A stretch of DNA of 64,000 nucleotides from Chara braunii. Taxonomy: Eukaryota > Streptophyta > Charophyceae > Charales > Characeae. Both the position numbers and the translations under genes were made by a program. The DNA lies in the NCBI GenBank assembly GCA_003427395.1, contig BFEA01000457.1, positions 464,202 to 528,201 on the forward strand, in the 5' to 3' direction. Of this stretch, positions 43,348 to 54,385 are shown one piece after another; position 1 is the stretch's first letter, and each line of letters begins with the position of its first letter. Under the pieces are notes generated by a model. That model had not been told where the DNA came from, made no database searches, and saw only the letters and a program-made list of their open reading frames with translations.

Positions 43348-46300
43348 AAGGGGACAGCAGGCATGATGAGAATAGATGGAATCGGGGAAGGGGTGGTAAC
43401 CAAGCAGCAAGAACTGCCATCTTTCCTTTTGCGCAGTTGAACTTCTTCCTGGATGAACTATGATGAGACAACTGCTAAGCTCGAAGCGGCTAAGGACTGG
43501 GTGACAAATGCTACTTCACATAAGTCGTTGCTTCTTCGGGAACGGGCACGAGAACTTTTTGAACTTAGAATAGAACTGTGGATCGCTGGGATGGCTAAGG
43601 GAAAGTAAGTAAAAAACAGCGAAGAACTAGATGATACGACTCTGTAATGTTGTCTTGCATTCGGATTTTGTCTCCTCGTTTTCTTTTTGGAAAGACTGCG
43701 ATGTAACTACTTTTTGGATTGAAGAAACTAGTAGGGGGTGGGTGACCGGTGCTACTTTGTATGAGTACCTGCTCCTTTTGGGAAACATAAGCCTTTTGTA
43801 GTAAGAAAGGGACTCGGGGTGATTGACTTTGTCTCAAGGAAATGGGCAGGGTCATGTGAACCCTTGAACGTTGGAAGAAACATTCAAGGCAAAAGTTTTT
43901 CTTATGAGTTGTGTATCCATGATTGAATGAGTCGTGGCATGAGTCCCTGTGAGAGGTTAAGCAACCTATGGGTAAGGAGATATTCTCTTCCCTAGGAGCC
44001 TAATCCAACCCACCCCGGACAATCCTAGAGCATTCAGAAGCATATGAGAAGTCAGAAAACTGGCAGGGAAACATTAAAATGATGCAACACCCCTTGCAAT
44101 GGTTGAACGGTCGGACGAGCTAGTGCTGCTTGGGGCCGCGAGCCTCAACTTGAGTACTAGACGCTAAGTCGGATGTATGGATGGATGTAAGAATGACAAA
44201 AGACATGAGGAAAAGGAAGAAGCATGCGTAAAAACCCAAGACGATAGCCGCCCTCTAACCCCCGCGACGAGATAGGATCCGTGTCCTCGAGGCCGACCCC
44301 CTCGGGCGCTAACATTGCAATGGACAAGGATGACCCTAACCAGGTTGTTCAATTGAAATGGACAAGGATGACCCTAACCAGGCTGACCAATTGCAATGGA
44401 TAAGAATGGTCTAACCAGACTGTTCGACTTGGAAATGGAAAGAAGGACCCTAACCAGGTTGTTCGAAATGACCCCTGACAAAGGTCATTCTTTGGAGTTG
44501 GTATTGGGGTCCCCTTGCATGGTTGTTTGTGATGCATGAAATTGAAAAAGCTGAGTTTTGGAAAAGAGATTGGAAGAACTCGGCCTTGGAAAGGATATTG
44601 GACTCAGTCTTCGAAGGGATATTGGATTGAGCATTGGAAGCGGATTGAGCCTTGGAATCGGGTTGAGCATGATAACGAGATTGAAATTGGGAATGAGACG
44701 GAGCATTGGAATTGGATTGAGAATTGGAAATTGCATTGCATAAACAGGGGACCCTAGGCAACTTGAAATGGACTTGGAAAAAACATTGAAATGGAATGTA
44801 TCTTTTATTCTAGTCTTTGACCTCAGCAAGAGAGGGATACCGGTGCACGCACTGCGACCCCAAAGACCTCTATCCCTTTGAGGGAAAAAGTCTCAGCGCG
44901 ACCTGTTCCTCTTGTAAGAGGATGAGGGTTAAAGGACTAAGGCACCTACCACTTGGATCGGTGCGGGACGTCCGGAACCACCTCCGACAATGAGCTCTAG
45001 TCGGGGAGTTCCAATTGCGCCTCCTGTTGAATGCCTAAACGTCAAAGGGCGAGAAAGCCAAAAAGGCAGATAGGTCATTCTCATCTATGTCTATTTCGCT
45101 ACTCTCCAACCACACACCATGCCATAGAGGGGTGGCATGGCCATTTGGGTCGGACCACGGCCGCCCGCACTAAGTTGGGTGGCACTGTCCAAGGGGAGAG
45201 GCCGGACGAGATACCGGGTGGAGTCCGCCACCACCACGGGGCATTGACACTGCCTTGCCAGAACATTACAACCGTTTCGGGACTAATTGCAAGGTCTTCG
45301 CAAGTGCACTCGCGGACTGATCGAGAGCCCCAACTCTCTTGAAAGAAAGAGGCCGGATCCAGAAAATTACCACTCGGGAGGAACGATTCGCGAGGAATGC
45401 TCTTACAGCTAGACGAGGCCCTGGCAGGCTTGGATTGGACCTACCTGGCAGACGTGAGGAGGAACCTTGGTATTGGTGCTCGCCACGTAAGAGAAGAAAG
45501 GTCGGACTGGGTAGAAGGATGAGGCGTCGTCCGCTGGGGAAGAACTGATCACTCTTCCTTTTGTGAAGCGGATGGGCTTGTGTCCTTGACTTGTGGTCGG
45601 CGGGCGAAAGGTCTGCGCACCTCCGAGTGAGAACCAGTCGCGCGATGGGGACATCGTGTTTTGAGTGGGGTGAAGGTGTGTCGTCTACCAATGAATACGC
45701 ATGAAAATAAAAATTGTAATTAGTCTTGGGAAAAAAGGGCCTGTCAAGATGGCGGGAACAGAAAAAGAGTGTAATTGACTTTGTATGGGCTTGAGAAAAG
45801 GGGGCCTGGCAAGACGCCAGAGCAGAAAAGACTTGAGTAAGTGACATGGTATAAACTTGAGAAAATGGCTTGGTAAGATAGCAAGGAAGGAAAGGGCTGG
45901 TATGATTGATTTTGCATAGACCCAGGAAAGGAATTGGCAGACTGAGAATTGGCTGTGTAATTGGCTCGTATAAGCTCGAAAAGATGAGAAGTGGATGAGG
46001 GGTAAGCCAAGCAATGCACATGGAAAGTCAATTAAGTAAAGGGCAAGAAAAGGCAGAGGATGATATGCATGCGGAATTGGAAGGACCTGAGAAAGGCCGG
46101 GAGGAATGACCCGGGAAGGATGCATGTGGAATTGGTTATATCTTAGCTTCGAGGAGAGGACAAATTGTATTGAAAATGAGTGGATGTCCTAAGAGTAATG
46201 AATGAGACAAAGCCAAAATGATTTTTGCTCGAGAATGTTTTCTCAATGAAATGGGAAGATAGATTTGAGATTACGAATGCAGCCTTTAAGACATTGTCGA

Positions 46301-46926
46301 GAGCGAGAAATAACGTACAATGAAAAACTAGCTGCAGGGCATATCTGTGGTCAGACCCCTCCAAGGGGCGATGCTAGTCAACTTGATAAGGAAAAGAGAC
46401 ATCAAGCTGCTTAAGCTCCTTGATGTGTTGCTAGCTAGCACCTGGAGGAAGCCATGGCGAATGATCCTTGTGACGTTCGCCGCTAAAATTGTCCTCTTAC
46501 CACGGTCCCGGTCCCTAGGGAGGGTGATGGGTTTGTCGTCCTCTCTTTTGTGAGACGATGCAGGAGACTGCTGGGAAGCTCTCGAGTATTTAGGAGTTCC
46601 AGTGAGAAAGAGATACAGCTGTGAGATGGACGTTGATGCACAGAGAGTGTTACGCGCTCGTTACAAAGACATCATTAAGTTGGGGGACGTTACGCAATCC
46701 AAAGGAAACCCGAAACAAAAACCTTGACCCCTCCATACCCTCCCCCGCCCCAAGGGCGAAAACTTAAAGAAGGACCTAAGAAAAGAGTGGGAAAGACAAA
46801 AAGAACCCTGACAAACTAACTACCTATCCCACCCCACTTCTTCTCCCTGTCTGTCTGTCACTCCAAAATCCCTACTGACCATGGATTGGTGCGCGATGAG
46901 GACATCGCGAATGAGTGGTGGGAATA
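43348..46926 (+). other. 3' untranslated region of the giant element with degenerate repeats
   Basis: About 3.6 kb without a convincing gene. At 44318-44475 a unit of about 48 bp, GACAAGGATGACCCTAACCA plus GGTTGTTCRAWT, is repeated three to four times. At 44550-44745 GGATTGAGCATTGGAA-type words recur. The last bases before the 3' LTR, GAGTGGTGGGAATA, are purine-rich and could be the polypurine tract. Confidence 0.5.
46913..46926 (+). promoter_or_regulatory. Candidate polypurine tract
   Basis: GAGTGGTGGGAATA (12 of 14 purines) lies immediately upstream of the TG that starts the 3' LTR, the place where plus-strand DNA synthesis is primed. It is weaker than typical PPTs. Confidence 0.35.
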
Positions 46927-48985
46927 TGTCAGGACTGGTGAGTCCCGAATGATTTCCCGTCACTCGAGAGACTGGATATGACCAATTTGTGCATGGCAGA
47001 GAAAACTGGAGGCAGGAACGCTGGAAAGATCGGAAGCATGGGCACAGACAGTAAGAGGCTTGAGGCTACCCAGAGTCGAAGGAGCGTGAAAGGATAGCAG
47101 AAGCGACTCCTTCCCCAAGGTCGGAGGGGGGCCGTCGGGAAGTCCGTAGTAGCATAGGGGGCGCGCAGCAAGGGAAGGAAAGAAGTGTGGTGCCGGTGGA
47201 ACAAAGTGTCGGGGACCACAGGGGGCTAAGAAGATGTACGGTGCCGGCAGGACTAGGTGTCGGGGACCACGCGGGACCGAGGGGCAGCGTGGTATCGGCA
47301 GGGCGAAGTACTAGGAACCGTGTAAGGCCAAGGGATAGACGAAGCGCGGGCGGACCAAAGCGTCAGGCACCACGTGGGCCTAGACAAGATGACGGCGCCA
47401 GCGGAACCACTGGTACGGCGGGAATAGATGGGATAAAGCATCAGGAGTCGCGGACGGAGGACGAAGGTCGGAGCCGTCAGCGGGATAGTTGGCAACCGAC
47501 CGATAGAGGGACGCGTGTGAGCGAGTCGTCACCCGGGGTAACGCCGGACGAAGGGGAGGGACTAGGAGCAGTAAGAAAAGGAGGAGAAGTCGGGCGCTGA
47601 CAGAAACTGTCAAGGGAACGGGGGAGACGGACATGTGACGGGAAAGACGAAGGACACTTGGGGCGACCCAAGGGGATCCTAGATCAGGTGCAACGACAAC
47701 AATAAAAATAAAATAACATAATATCAGGTGGGCGGGACCGCTCGGGGCAGGGGTTCGGATGAAAAGGATAAGTGCCGCCGCGGCAAGCGCCGGCGGGAGG
47801 TGTCGAGGGAGAAAGAGGAGGGGATAGTAGTAATGAGGGGGCCGGCCAGCAGTCCGGGTTATTCCGGACCAGCCAGACCAAGAAAAACGAAGTTCTGAGG
47901 ACTCCACGTGGAGAAAAGGCTGGCCTAAGAAAATCAGAGCAAGGGGGTTTAAAAATCGGAAGCGGCGACGGCAAAAAGGAGCCCCCTTTGGCCTCGGGGT
48001 TGCCACTACTGCAGTCCGAGGCGCAACGGCCATATGCCGGCTGCAAATCAGGCCTTGGGAAAGGTCCAACAGCTAGTAAAAGGATAAATAGTTGTTGGAC
48101 ATTTGTCCCAACATTAAATCAGAAAAGAAAGGAGAAAAAAAAGGGAGAATGAGACAAAGGAGGAAGAAGGAGTGAAATAAAAAGTGCCGCTAGGTTGGGA
48201 CTGCAGCAGTAGGGATGGGCAGATCCCAATAATGACCTCATCCCTCCAAGATCCTAGTAGTGCAGTATGGATTACAGAGATAAGGCCCTTGGGGCATTAT
48301 CGCTGCAATATCTGAATTAAAACAACAAAAATAAGGGCAAATGTTTATGTGAGTTGGCCGGCTCATTTTTGGGCCTTAGATCTGAAATTTGATCCCATGG
48401 TAGAGGAGATTTAGCCGTTTTTTGTGGGCTGACGCAAAACGGCTAGCTCCGAAATGAGTGGGCAGCAAAATGGAGGGAAAACAAAGAGAGTTGCAAGACA
48501 AAACTGCGAATTTGGCCCAAGGTTTGGGCCAGGTACATCAAAAAAGAATTAAAAATTGGGGCAAAGAACTCAAATTTGGAGCAAGGGGAGCTTGGAGTAA
48601 CTCGGAATGATGAGAACCATAGACCTCAGCCAAATCCAAGGGTAAGATCTGTGCCGCCAATTGGGAAAATGCAACGGCCTACTCAAAAGAGGCCTAGACT
48701 AGGGAAAAACGAAAAACGGGCCTCTAGGCCCTCAAATTTTGGTAAAGGCTGCATTTTGGGGTAGTGGTACCCAAAAGGCAGCACTTTTTGAAAAGAAAGG
48801 AGGTCGGGGTAGGCCAAGGGGTAATCCGAGAGGGTACCAGCCTCTCGAACTGCATGTACCTCGCCAAAATGAGGCCCATGTACCTCTAGGGAGGCCAAAA
48901 CTGGAAATTTGGCCCTTAGGGTACCTCGCTCCACCTAGAGGCACTTGGAGGGTCCTAGAGGTTGGGCGGTGCACCTGTTCCAGCC

Positions 48986-48993
48986 TATATAAG
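48986..48993 (+). promoter_or_regulatory. TATA box of the 3' LTR
   Basis: TATATAAG within CAGCCTATATAAGCTGGAG, at the same LTR position as 23454-23461. Confidence 0.6.
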
Positions 48994-49619
48994 CTGGAGG
49001 TGTAGGCCGCAACTCTCATTTGAGCATGAGACGTGCGCACGCTGCCCAAATGAGTCTGTGAGTGAGTACTAGTGAGATAGAGCAAGGGAGTGAGGGACAG
49101 AGCTAGCCCGTAGCCTGGCTATGGTGGTAAGACTGAGAAAGGTGACCTAGAGGCTAGAAGGAAGCAGGGAGAGTAGTCCGCCATAGCCCTCAGGCTGTGA
49201 AGTGAGAGAAAAGGCTAAAAGGGGTCCTCTTAGCCCTTCTAGAGGGAAGGACTCCACAACCTTAGAGGTAGGAGCCTACCATAGCTAGAGTAGAAGTGTG
49301 AGAGAAGGGGAGGACTTGGGAGGAGGGAGAGCTATGCTCAAGGAGCTAGAGCCAAGCCTGGAAGACCATTGACTAAGAGACCAGTGGGAGGTGAGTGAAA
49401 GAGGAGAAAGGTTCTCCCTTCTCTCCTTTTCTTGTTTTTTTTCTTACTCTTCCTCTTGTTCTTCTTCTTCTTCTTCTTCTTCTCATTTCTCTTCGTTTTC
49501 TCCTTCTTCTTCTTTCTCTCTCCTCTCTTTCCTCTTCTCCTTCTTTCTCTCCTTCCTTTACCTCTCTTCCTCCCCTTCTTCTTCTCCCCCTTCCTCATCT
49601 TCTTCCTCCCTGCAAAACT

Positions 49620-51530
49620 GTGATTTTCACCAATTCGGGGGTTTGGGTGAGTTACGATTCACCTTGGGATAGTTCCGTGATGTTTCCTCTTCATAGATTG
49701 CTAAAAACTTTGAGTTTTCACTGATTTGGGGGCTTGGGCAAGTTGCGATTCACCTTCTGAAAGTTCCGTGATGTTTCCTCTTCATAGATTGCTTCAAACT
49801 TTGAGTTTTCACTGATTCGGGGGCTTGGGTAAGTTGCGATTCACCTTGTGAAAGTTCCGTGATGTTTCCTCTTCATAGATTGCTTCAAACTCTGAGTTTT
49901 CACTGATTTGGGGGCTTGGGTAAGTTGCGATTCACCTTGGGATAGTTCCGTGATGTTTCCTCTTCACAGATTGNNNNNNNNNNNNNNNNNNNNNNNNNNN
50001 NNNNNNNNNNNNNNNNNNNNNNNNNNNNNNNNNNNNNNNNNNNNNNNNNNNNNNNNNNNNNNNNNNNNNNNNNNNNNNNNNNNNNNNNNNNNNNNNNNNN
50101 NNNNNNNNNNNNNNNNNNNNNNNNNNNNNNNNNNNNNNNNNNNNNNNNNNNNNNNNNNNNNNNNNNNNNNNNNNNNNNNNNNNNNNNNNNNNNNNNNNNN
50201 NNNNNNNNNNNNNNNNNNNNNNNNNNNNNNNNNNNNNNNNNNNNNNNNNNNNNNNNNNNNNNNNNNNNNNNNNNNNNNNNNNNNNNNNNNNNNNNNNNNN
50301 NNNNNNNNNNNNNNNNNNNNNNNNNNNNNNNNNNNNNNNNNNNNNNNNNNNNNNNNNNNNNNNNNNNNNNNNNNNNNNNNNNNNNNNNNNNNNNNNNNNN
50401 NNNNNNNNNNNNNNNNNNNNNNNNNNNNNNNNNNNNNNNNNNNNNNNNNNNNNNNNNNNNNNNNNNNNNNNNNNNNNNNNNNNNNNNNNNNNNNNNNNNN
50501 NNNNNNNNNNNNNNNNNNNNNNNNNNNNNNNNNNNNNNNNNNNNNNNNNNNNNACTCTGAGTTTTCACTGATTTGGGGGCTTGGGTAAGTTGCGATTCAC
50601 CTTGGGATAGTTCCGTGATGTTTCCTCTTCACAGATTGCTTCAAACTTTGAGTTTTCACTGATTTGGGGGCTTGGGTAAGTTGCTACTCACCTTGTGAAA
50701 TTTCTGTGATGTTTCCTTTTCATAGATTGCTTCAAACTTTAAATTTTCACTGATTTGGGGGTTTGGGTAACTTGCAATTCACCTTGTGAAAGTTCCGTGA
50801 TGTTTCCTCTTCGTAGATTGCTTCAAACTTTGAGTTTTCACTGATTTGGGGGCTTGGGTAAGTCGCGATTCACCTTGGGAAAGTTCCGCGATGTTTCCTC
50901 TTCATAGATTGCTACAAACTTTGAGTTTTCACTGATTCGGGGACTTGGGTAAGTTGCGATTCACCTTCGGATAGTTCCGTGATGTTTCCTCTTCATAGAT
51001 TGCTTCAAACTTTGAGTTTTCACTGATTTGGGAGCTTGGGTGAGTTGCGATTCACCTCGTGAAAGTTCCGTGATGTTTCCTTTTCATAGATTGCTTCAGA
51101 CTTTGAGTTTTTACTGATTTAGGGGTCTGGGTGAGTTGCGATTCACCTTGTGAAAGTTCCGTGATGTTTCCTTTTCATAGATTGCTTCAAACTTTGAGTT
51201 TTCACTGATTTGGGGGTTTGGGTGAGCTGCGATTCACGTTGTGAAAGTTCCATGATGTTTCCCCTTCATAGATTGCTTCAAACTTTGAGTTCTTACTGAT
51301 TTGGGGGCTTGGGTAAGTTGCGATTCACCTTGGGACAGTTCCGTGATGCTTCCCCTTCATAGATTGCTTCAAACTTTGAGTTTCCACTGATTTGGGGACT
51401 TGGGTGAGTTGCGATTCACCTTGTTAAAGTTCTGTGATGTTTCCTGTTTTCATAGATTGACTCAAATCTTGACTTTTCACTAAATTGGGTTCTTGGGTAA
51501 GTTGCGATTTAGCTTGGGATACTTCGGTGA
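49620..51530 (+). repeat. 91-bp tandem array, subfamily A, in the 3' LTR
   Basis: Units of 91 bp with TTGAGTTTTCACTGATTT, GGGTAAGTTGCGATTCACC and TCCGTGATGTTTCCTCTTC. At least 14 sequenced units plus those hidden in the gap. Confidence 0.9.
49974..50553. other. Assembly gap
   Basis: 580 N characters inside the 91-bp array; the true copy number is unknown. Confidence 1.
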
Positions 51531-51669
51531 TGTTTCCTCCTTATAGGATGCTTCAAATTTTACCTTTATGCTGTCCTTGATGAGTGTGTGTGTGGCGCTT
51601 CACTTCGGGATACTTTGGTGATGTTTCCTCTTCATAGGATGCTTCAAACCTTACATAAAATTGAGAAAC

Positions 51670-53961
51670 ATGATGTCCGAAAAAAAACTGCTCATGGTGC
51701 GCGGCATGGCATGTTGCAAGGCTCGATGTTGTTACGATGTGTCGCCTGAGGAAGTGCGAAAGGTTAGACAAGGACTGTACATTAAGAATCCGGTAGAACG
51801 AGCTGAGTAGTGGATGAAAAGTATTAAGGATTCCACAGTAAATGAGGGTACACAGAAACGTATCTGCCCTGTGGAGTCGGAACGTTCGATGTGCATCAAG
51901 GCGTACTGCAATGTACTCGGTGTCTCGCGTAATACATTTTACAGCTACAAAAAGCGTTTCGACAATGGCTACGTGCGTTTCGAGCATGGCCTGACAGGAA
52001 GATATCGACCAACCAATAAAACGGTCGCCATGCTTGCCAACATGAGAACGTTCATCGAGTGTCATGCGGATAGCATGCCGAATGAGGTGGCTAACCAAGG
52101 TGGGGTTTCCAGACTGAAGCTTCGACTCCCGGCTGCTTTCACGAAGAGATCAATTTATGAGTCCATCAAATCAGACTTTCTGGCCTGTGGCCTCGTTCTC
52201 ATGTCTGAGTCCAACTTTTATGAATTGTGGCGGAAACACTTTTTCCACGTTTCCCTCGCGCAGTCTAACACGTTCACAAAGTGCGTCGTCTGTCATGAAC
52301 TGAAGGAACGTATACAATATGTTGCTCTTCCTCGAGATCGAGAACAAGCTCGAGAGGATATGCAAGCTCACCAAAGGAGGCAAGTTGAACACAGATTGGA
52401 CTACAGTCGAACGAAAACTGATTCGATGGTTCGACTGAACGAGCGTTTGTGTCTCATCATTGATGGCATGGATCAGAAGAAGACAACTATCCCCCATATT
52501 GGTCAAGCAAACTACTCGAAAACACTTAGGGACGAGATGATGATGAAGAAGAATCTGACAGGTGTCATTGCACACGGTAGAGACCCTAGTATGTATGTAT
52601 ACACGTGGTTTCCATATTTCAAACACGATTCAAACACGGTCACTACTTGTGTTATGAGAACCCTTGTCGAAATTCAAGGGAGCGGGACGCCACTGCCACC
52701 GTTTTTGCGCATTCAAGCAGATAATTGTTGGCGGGAAAACAAGAACAAGTACATATGTGCACTAGCTGCACTCTTGGTTAAGTTCAAAGTTTTCCAAGAG
52801 GTAGAAATAGGTTTCATGCTGGTGGGACATACCCATACAGACGTTGACGCTACTTTCAGCGTTTTCTTAAAGAAATTGAAAGACATGGACGCTTATACTA
52901 TGGACGAGTTCTTCGAGCTCATAGAGCAATCCCACAAAAAACCTCCCAAATGTATTTTTCTCGATACGATGGAAGATTGGATTAGTATAATAGACCCATG
53001 CATTGCGTCAGACATTACTGGTATTTCGAAACCGCACTTGCTTAAATTTTTTATGATTGGAGATAATCCGGACATGTTGTACAAGGAGTTTTGCGATGAC
53101 GACAACTGGTTGCCCGAGGAAGGTCCGATTTATTGGTTCAATCAAAACCCCGATGAGAGCTATGCAGGTCCTTCGTGGCCGTTTGACGTGCCTCATGTGC
53201 AACCCCTTCCTCAAAATTACTATTTAAATGACAAAAATGGTGTTGTTCGATTCCACGAGTTGCTGGAGAGTAGGCGGTCGACTTGGTGCACTTACAATGA
53301 CCATGAGGTGAGTAGGAGAGAAAGAGCTTTGTGTTACTGGGAGGAGGTTATCAAAAATGGCGATGAGATCATCGCCGACGGGTTGTCCTCACAACCTCAG
53401 GAATATTTTTGGCTAAGACCACGGTTGCTCGAAAGCGATCAAAAACCTTCTCCTCGCAGTGTCAACATCGACGACAGGGAACCCCTGTTTGTTAGACGAA
53501 GAAAAAATCGCCCGAAGACTAGTTTCGACCCCCTCGTGCATGTTGACGTGGGCACTATTCTTATCCTTCGCCCCTCCGAAGATGATCTGTCCAGCGGTGT
53601 GCCAATCTGGGTGGGCAAAGCTCTTTCTCGTGTGGTTGTTGATTATAATTCGCAGAATTATAATCAAGTGCTAGTGGAATATTGGGTGCCGACTGGGAGA
53701 GCAAAGTCGCTCGAACAACTGTATGAGAACGCATGGGAAAAACGATGGAAAATGACTGAGCAGACACAATGGCACGATGCAGACTCGATCGCTTTTGGTT
53801 GGGAGAGACCGGTCCGAGGTACAAGACCATTCACGACTAGACTTGTCATTCCTTTCAGTGTTCGACTGAATGCTGAAGCTGCACTTCTGGATCTGAGTCC
53901 ATCTGGTGAAGGGAGTGTAGATAAAGGGGACAAGAACGATGAATGCACGTCCGCCCGATAG
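51670..53961 (+). pseudogene. DUF7869-like RNase H/DDE-like protein, one in-frame TAG
   Basis: A single frame from ATG 51670 to TAG 53961 (763 codons), interrupted only by TAG 51808-51810 (AE-stop-WMKS, Gln-like). The longest open part starts at 51814 (715 aa). N-terminal Cys-rich MACCKARCC, a helix-turn-helix-like AYCNVLGVSRNTFYSYKKRF, a CxxC (CVVCHELKE), then the core: LIIDGMDQKKT (about residue 213 of the 715), RIQADNCWRENKNKY (about 300) and FMLVGHTHTDVDATFSVFLK (about 337), the spaced Asp residues of an RNase H/DDE-like fold. A C-terminal module contains GVPIWVGKALS and VLVEYWVP. From memory this is the DUF7869 family, common in charophytes and some animals and suspected to be transposon-derived. 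No terminal inverted repeats seen. Confidence 0.72.
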
Positions 53962-54385
53962 AGTTGGGGAGATAAATTTTTAAAAATAACTGTTTGGACG
54001 GACGAGAATTCAGAAAGGAGCATATTATTTTTGCAATGATTTTACAGAACAGTCTGGCTCTCTGCCTGATTGATTTCTCTCTGATCCATTCTGTGCGTGG
54101 CATTGGGCTAGATCACCTGAACTTACAGAATGATCTGCCCTCTGTTAGGTTCATTTTCTCAGAATAAAAGCAAGAAGAGACTAAGCCACCTAAACTTATA
54201 GAACAACTTAGACCTCCTCGTTCTGAACGAAATAAACAGAAGGAAACCCAAAGTAAACAAGGCGGTCAAGGCACCTGAACCTACAAAACCCGCTTGGTCC
54301 CTTAAAAAGTCTAACACAGTCAGCCCTCTCCAGTCAGAGCAGTCAGGCCACCTAAACTTGTAGAACAACCTGACCCTCCATGCAA
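53962..54385. repeat. Degenerate tandem repeat downstream of the DUF7869-like gene
   Basis: A motif near CACCTRAACTTAYAGAACAA followed by CTGRCCCTC-like sequence appears at about 54114, 54187, 54271 and 54348, spacing 73-84 bp. Confidence 0.6.

Larger units (their letters stand above)
21349..51654 (+). mobile_element. Giant Ty3/gypsy-type LTR retrotransposon (about 30 kb)
   Basis: Two long direct repeats begin with TGTC(A/G)GGACTGGTGAGTCC at 21349 and 46927. Similarity starts exactly at TG in both, and they run in parallel for over 4 kb. Between them on the same strand lie gag with a zinc knuckle, retropepsin, RT, RNase H and integrase in Ty3/gypsy order, with four extra ORFs before gag and one after integrase. 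The size, long LTRs and extra 5' ORFs recall plant Ogre/Tat elements. The PBS and exact 5' LTR end were not found (tandem arrays and a gap intervene), and the 3' LTR is truncated, so no target duplication can be tested. All ORFs carry stops or frameshifts: an old, inactive copy. Confidence 0.8.
46927..51654 (+). mobile_element. 3' LTR of the giant element, truncated
   Basis: Begins TGTCAGGACTGG and repeats the 5' LTR in order: U3 with inverted repeat 48412-48445, TATATAAG at 48986-48993, pyrimidine tract 49416-49612, subfamily A array 49620-51520 (interrupted by a gap) and the first one to two subfamily B units. Similarity stops inside a B unit at CTTCAAACCTTAC (about 51654), where the 5' copy continues CTTTATG. 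The rest of the LTR is missing. Confidence 0.78.

Noticed and set aside
37456-51810. Reassigned genetic code (TAG/TAA as Gln), as in some green algae
   Set aside because: TGA at Trp-like positions is equally frequent, single-base frameshifts occur in the same frames, and normal-looking ends use TAA and TAG. Mutational decay explains all of it.
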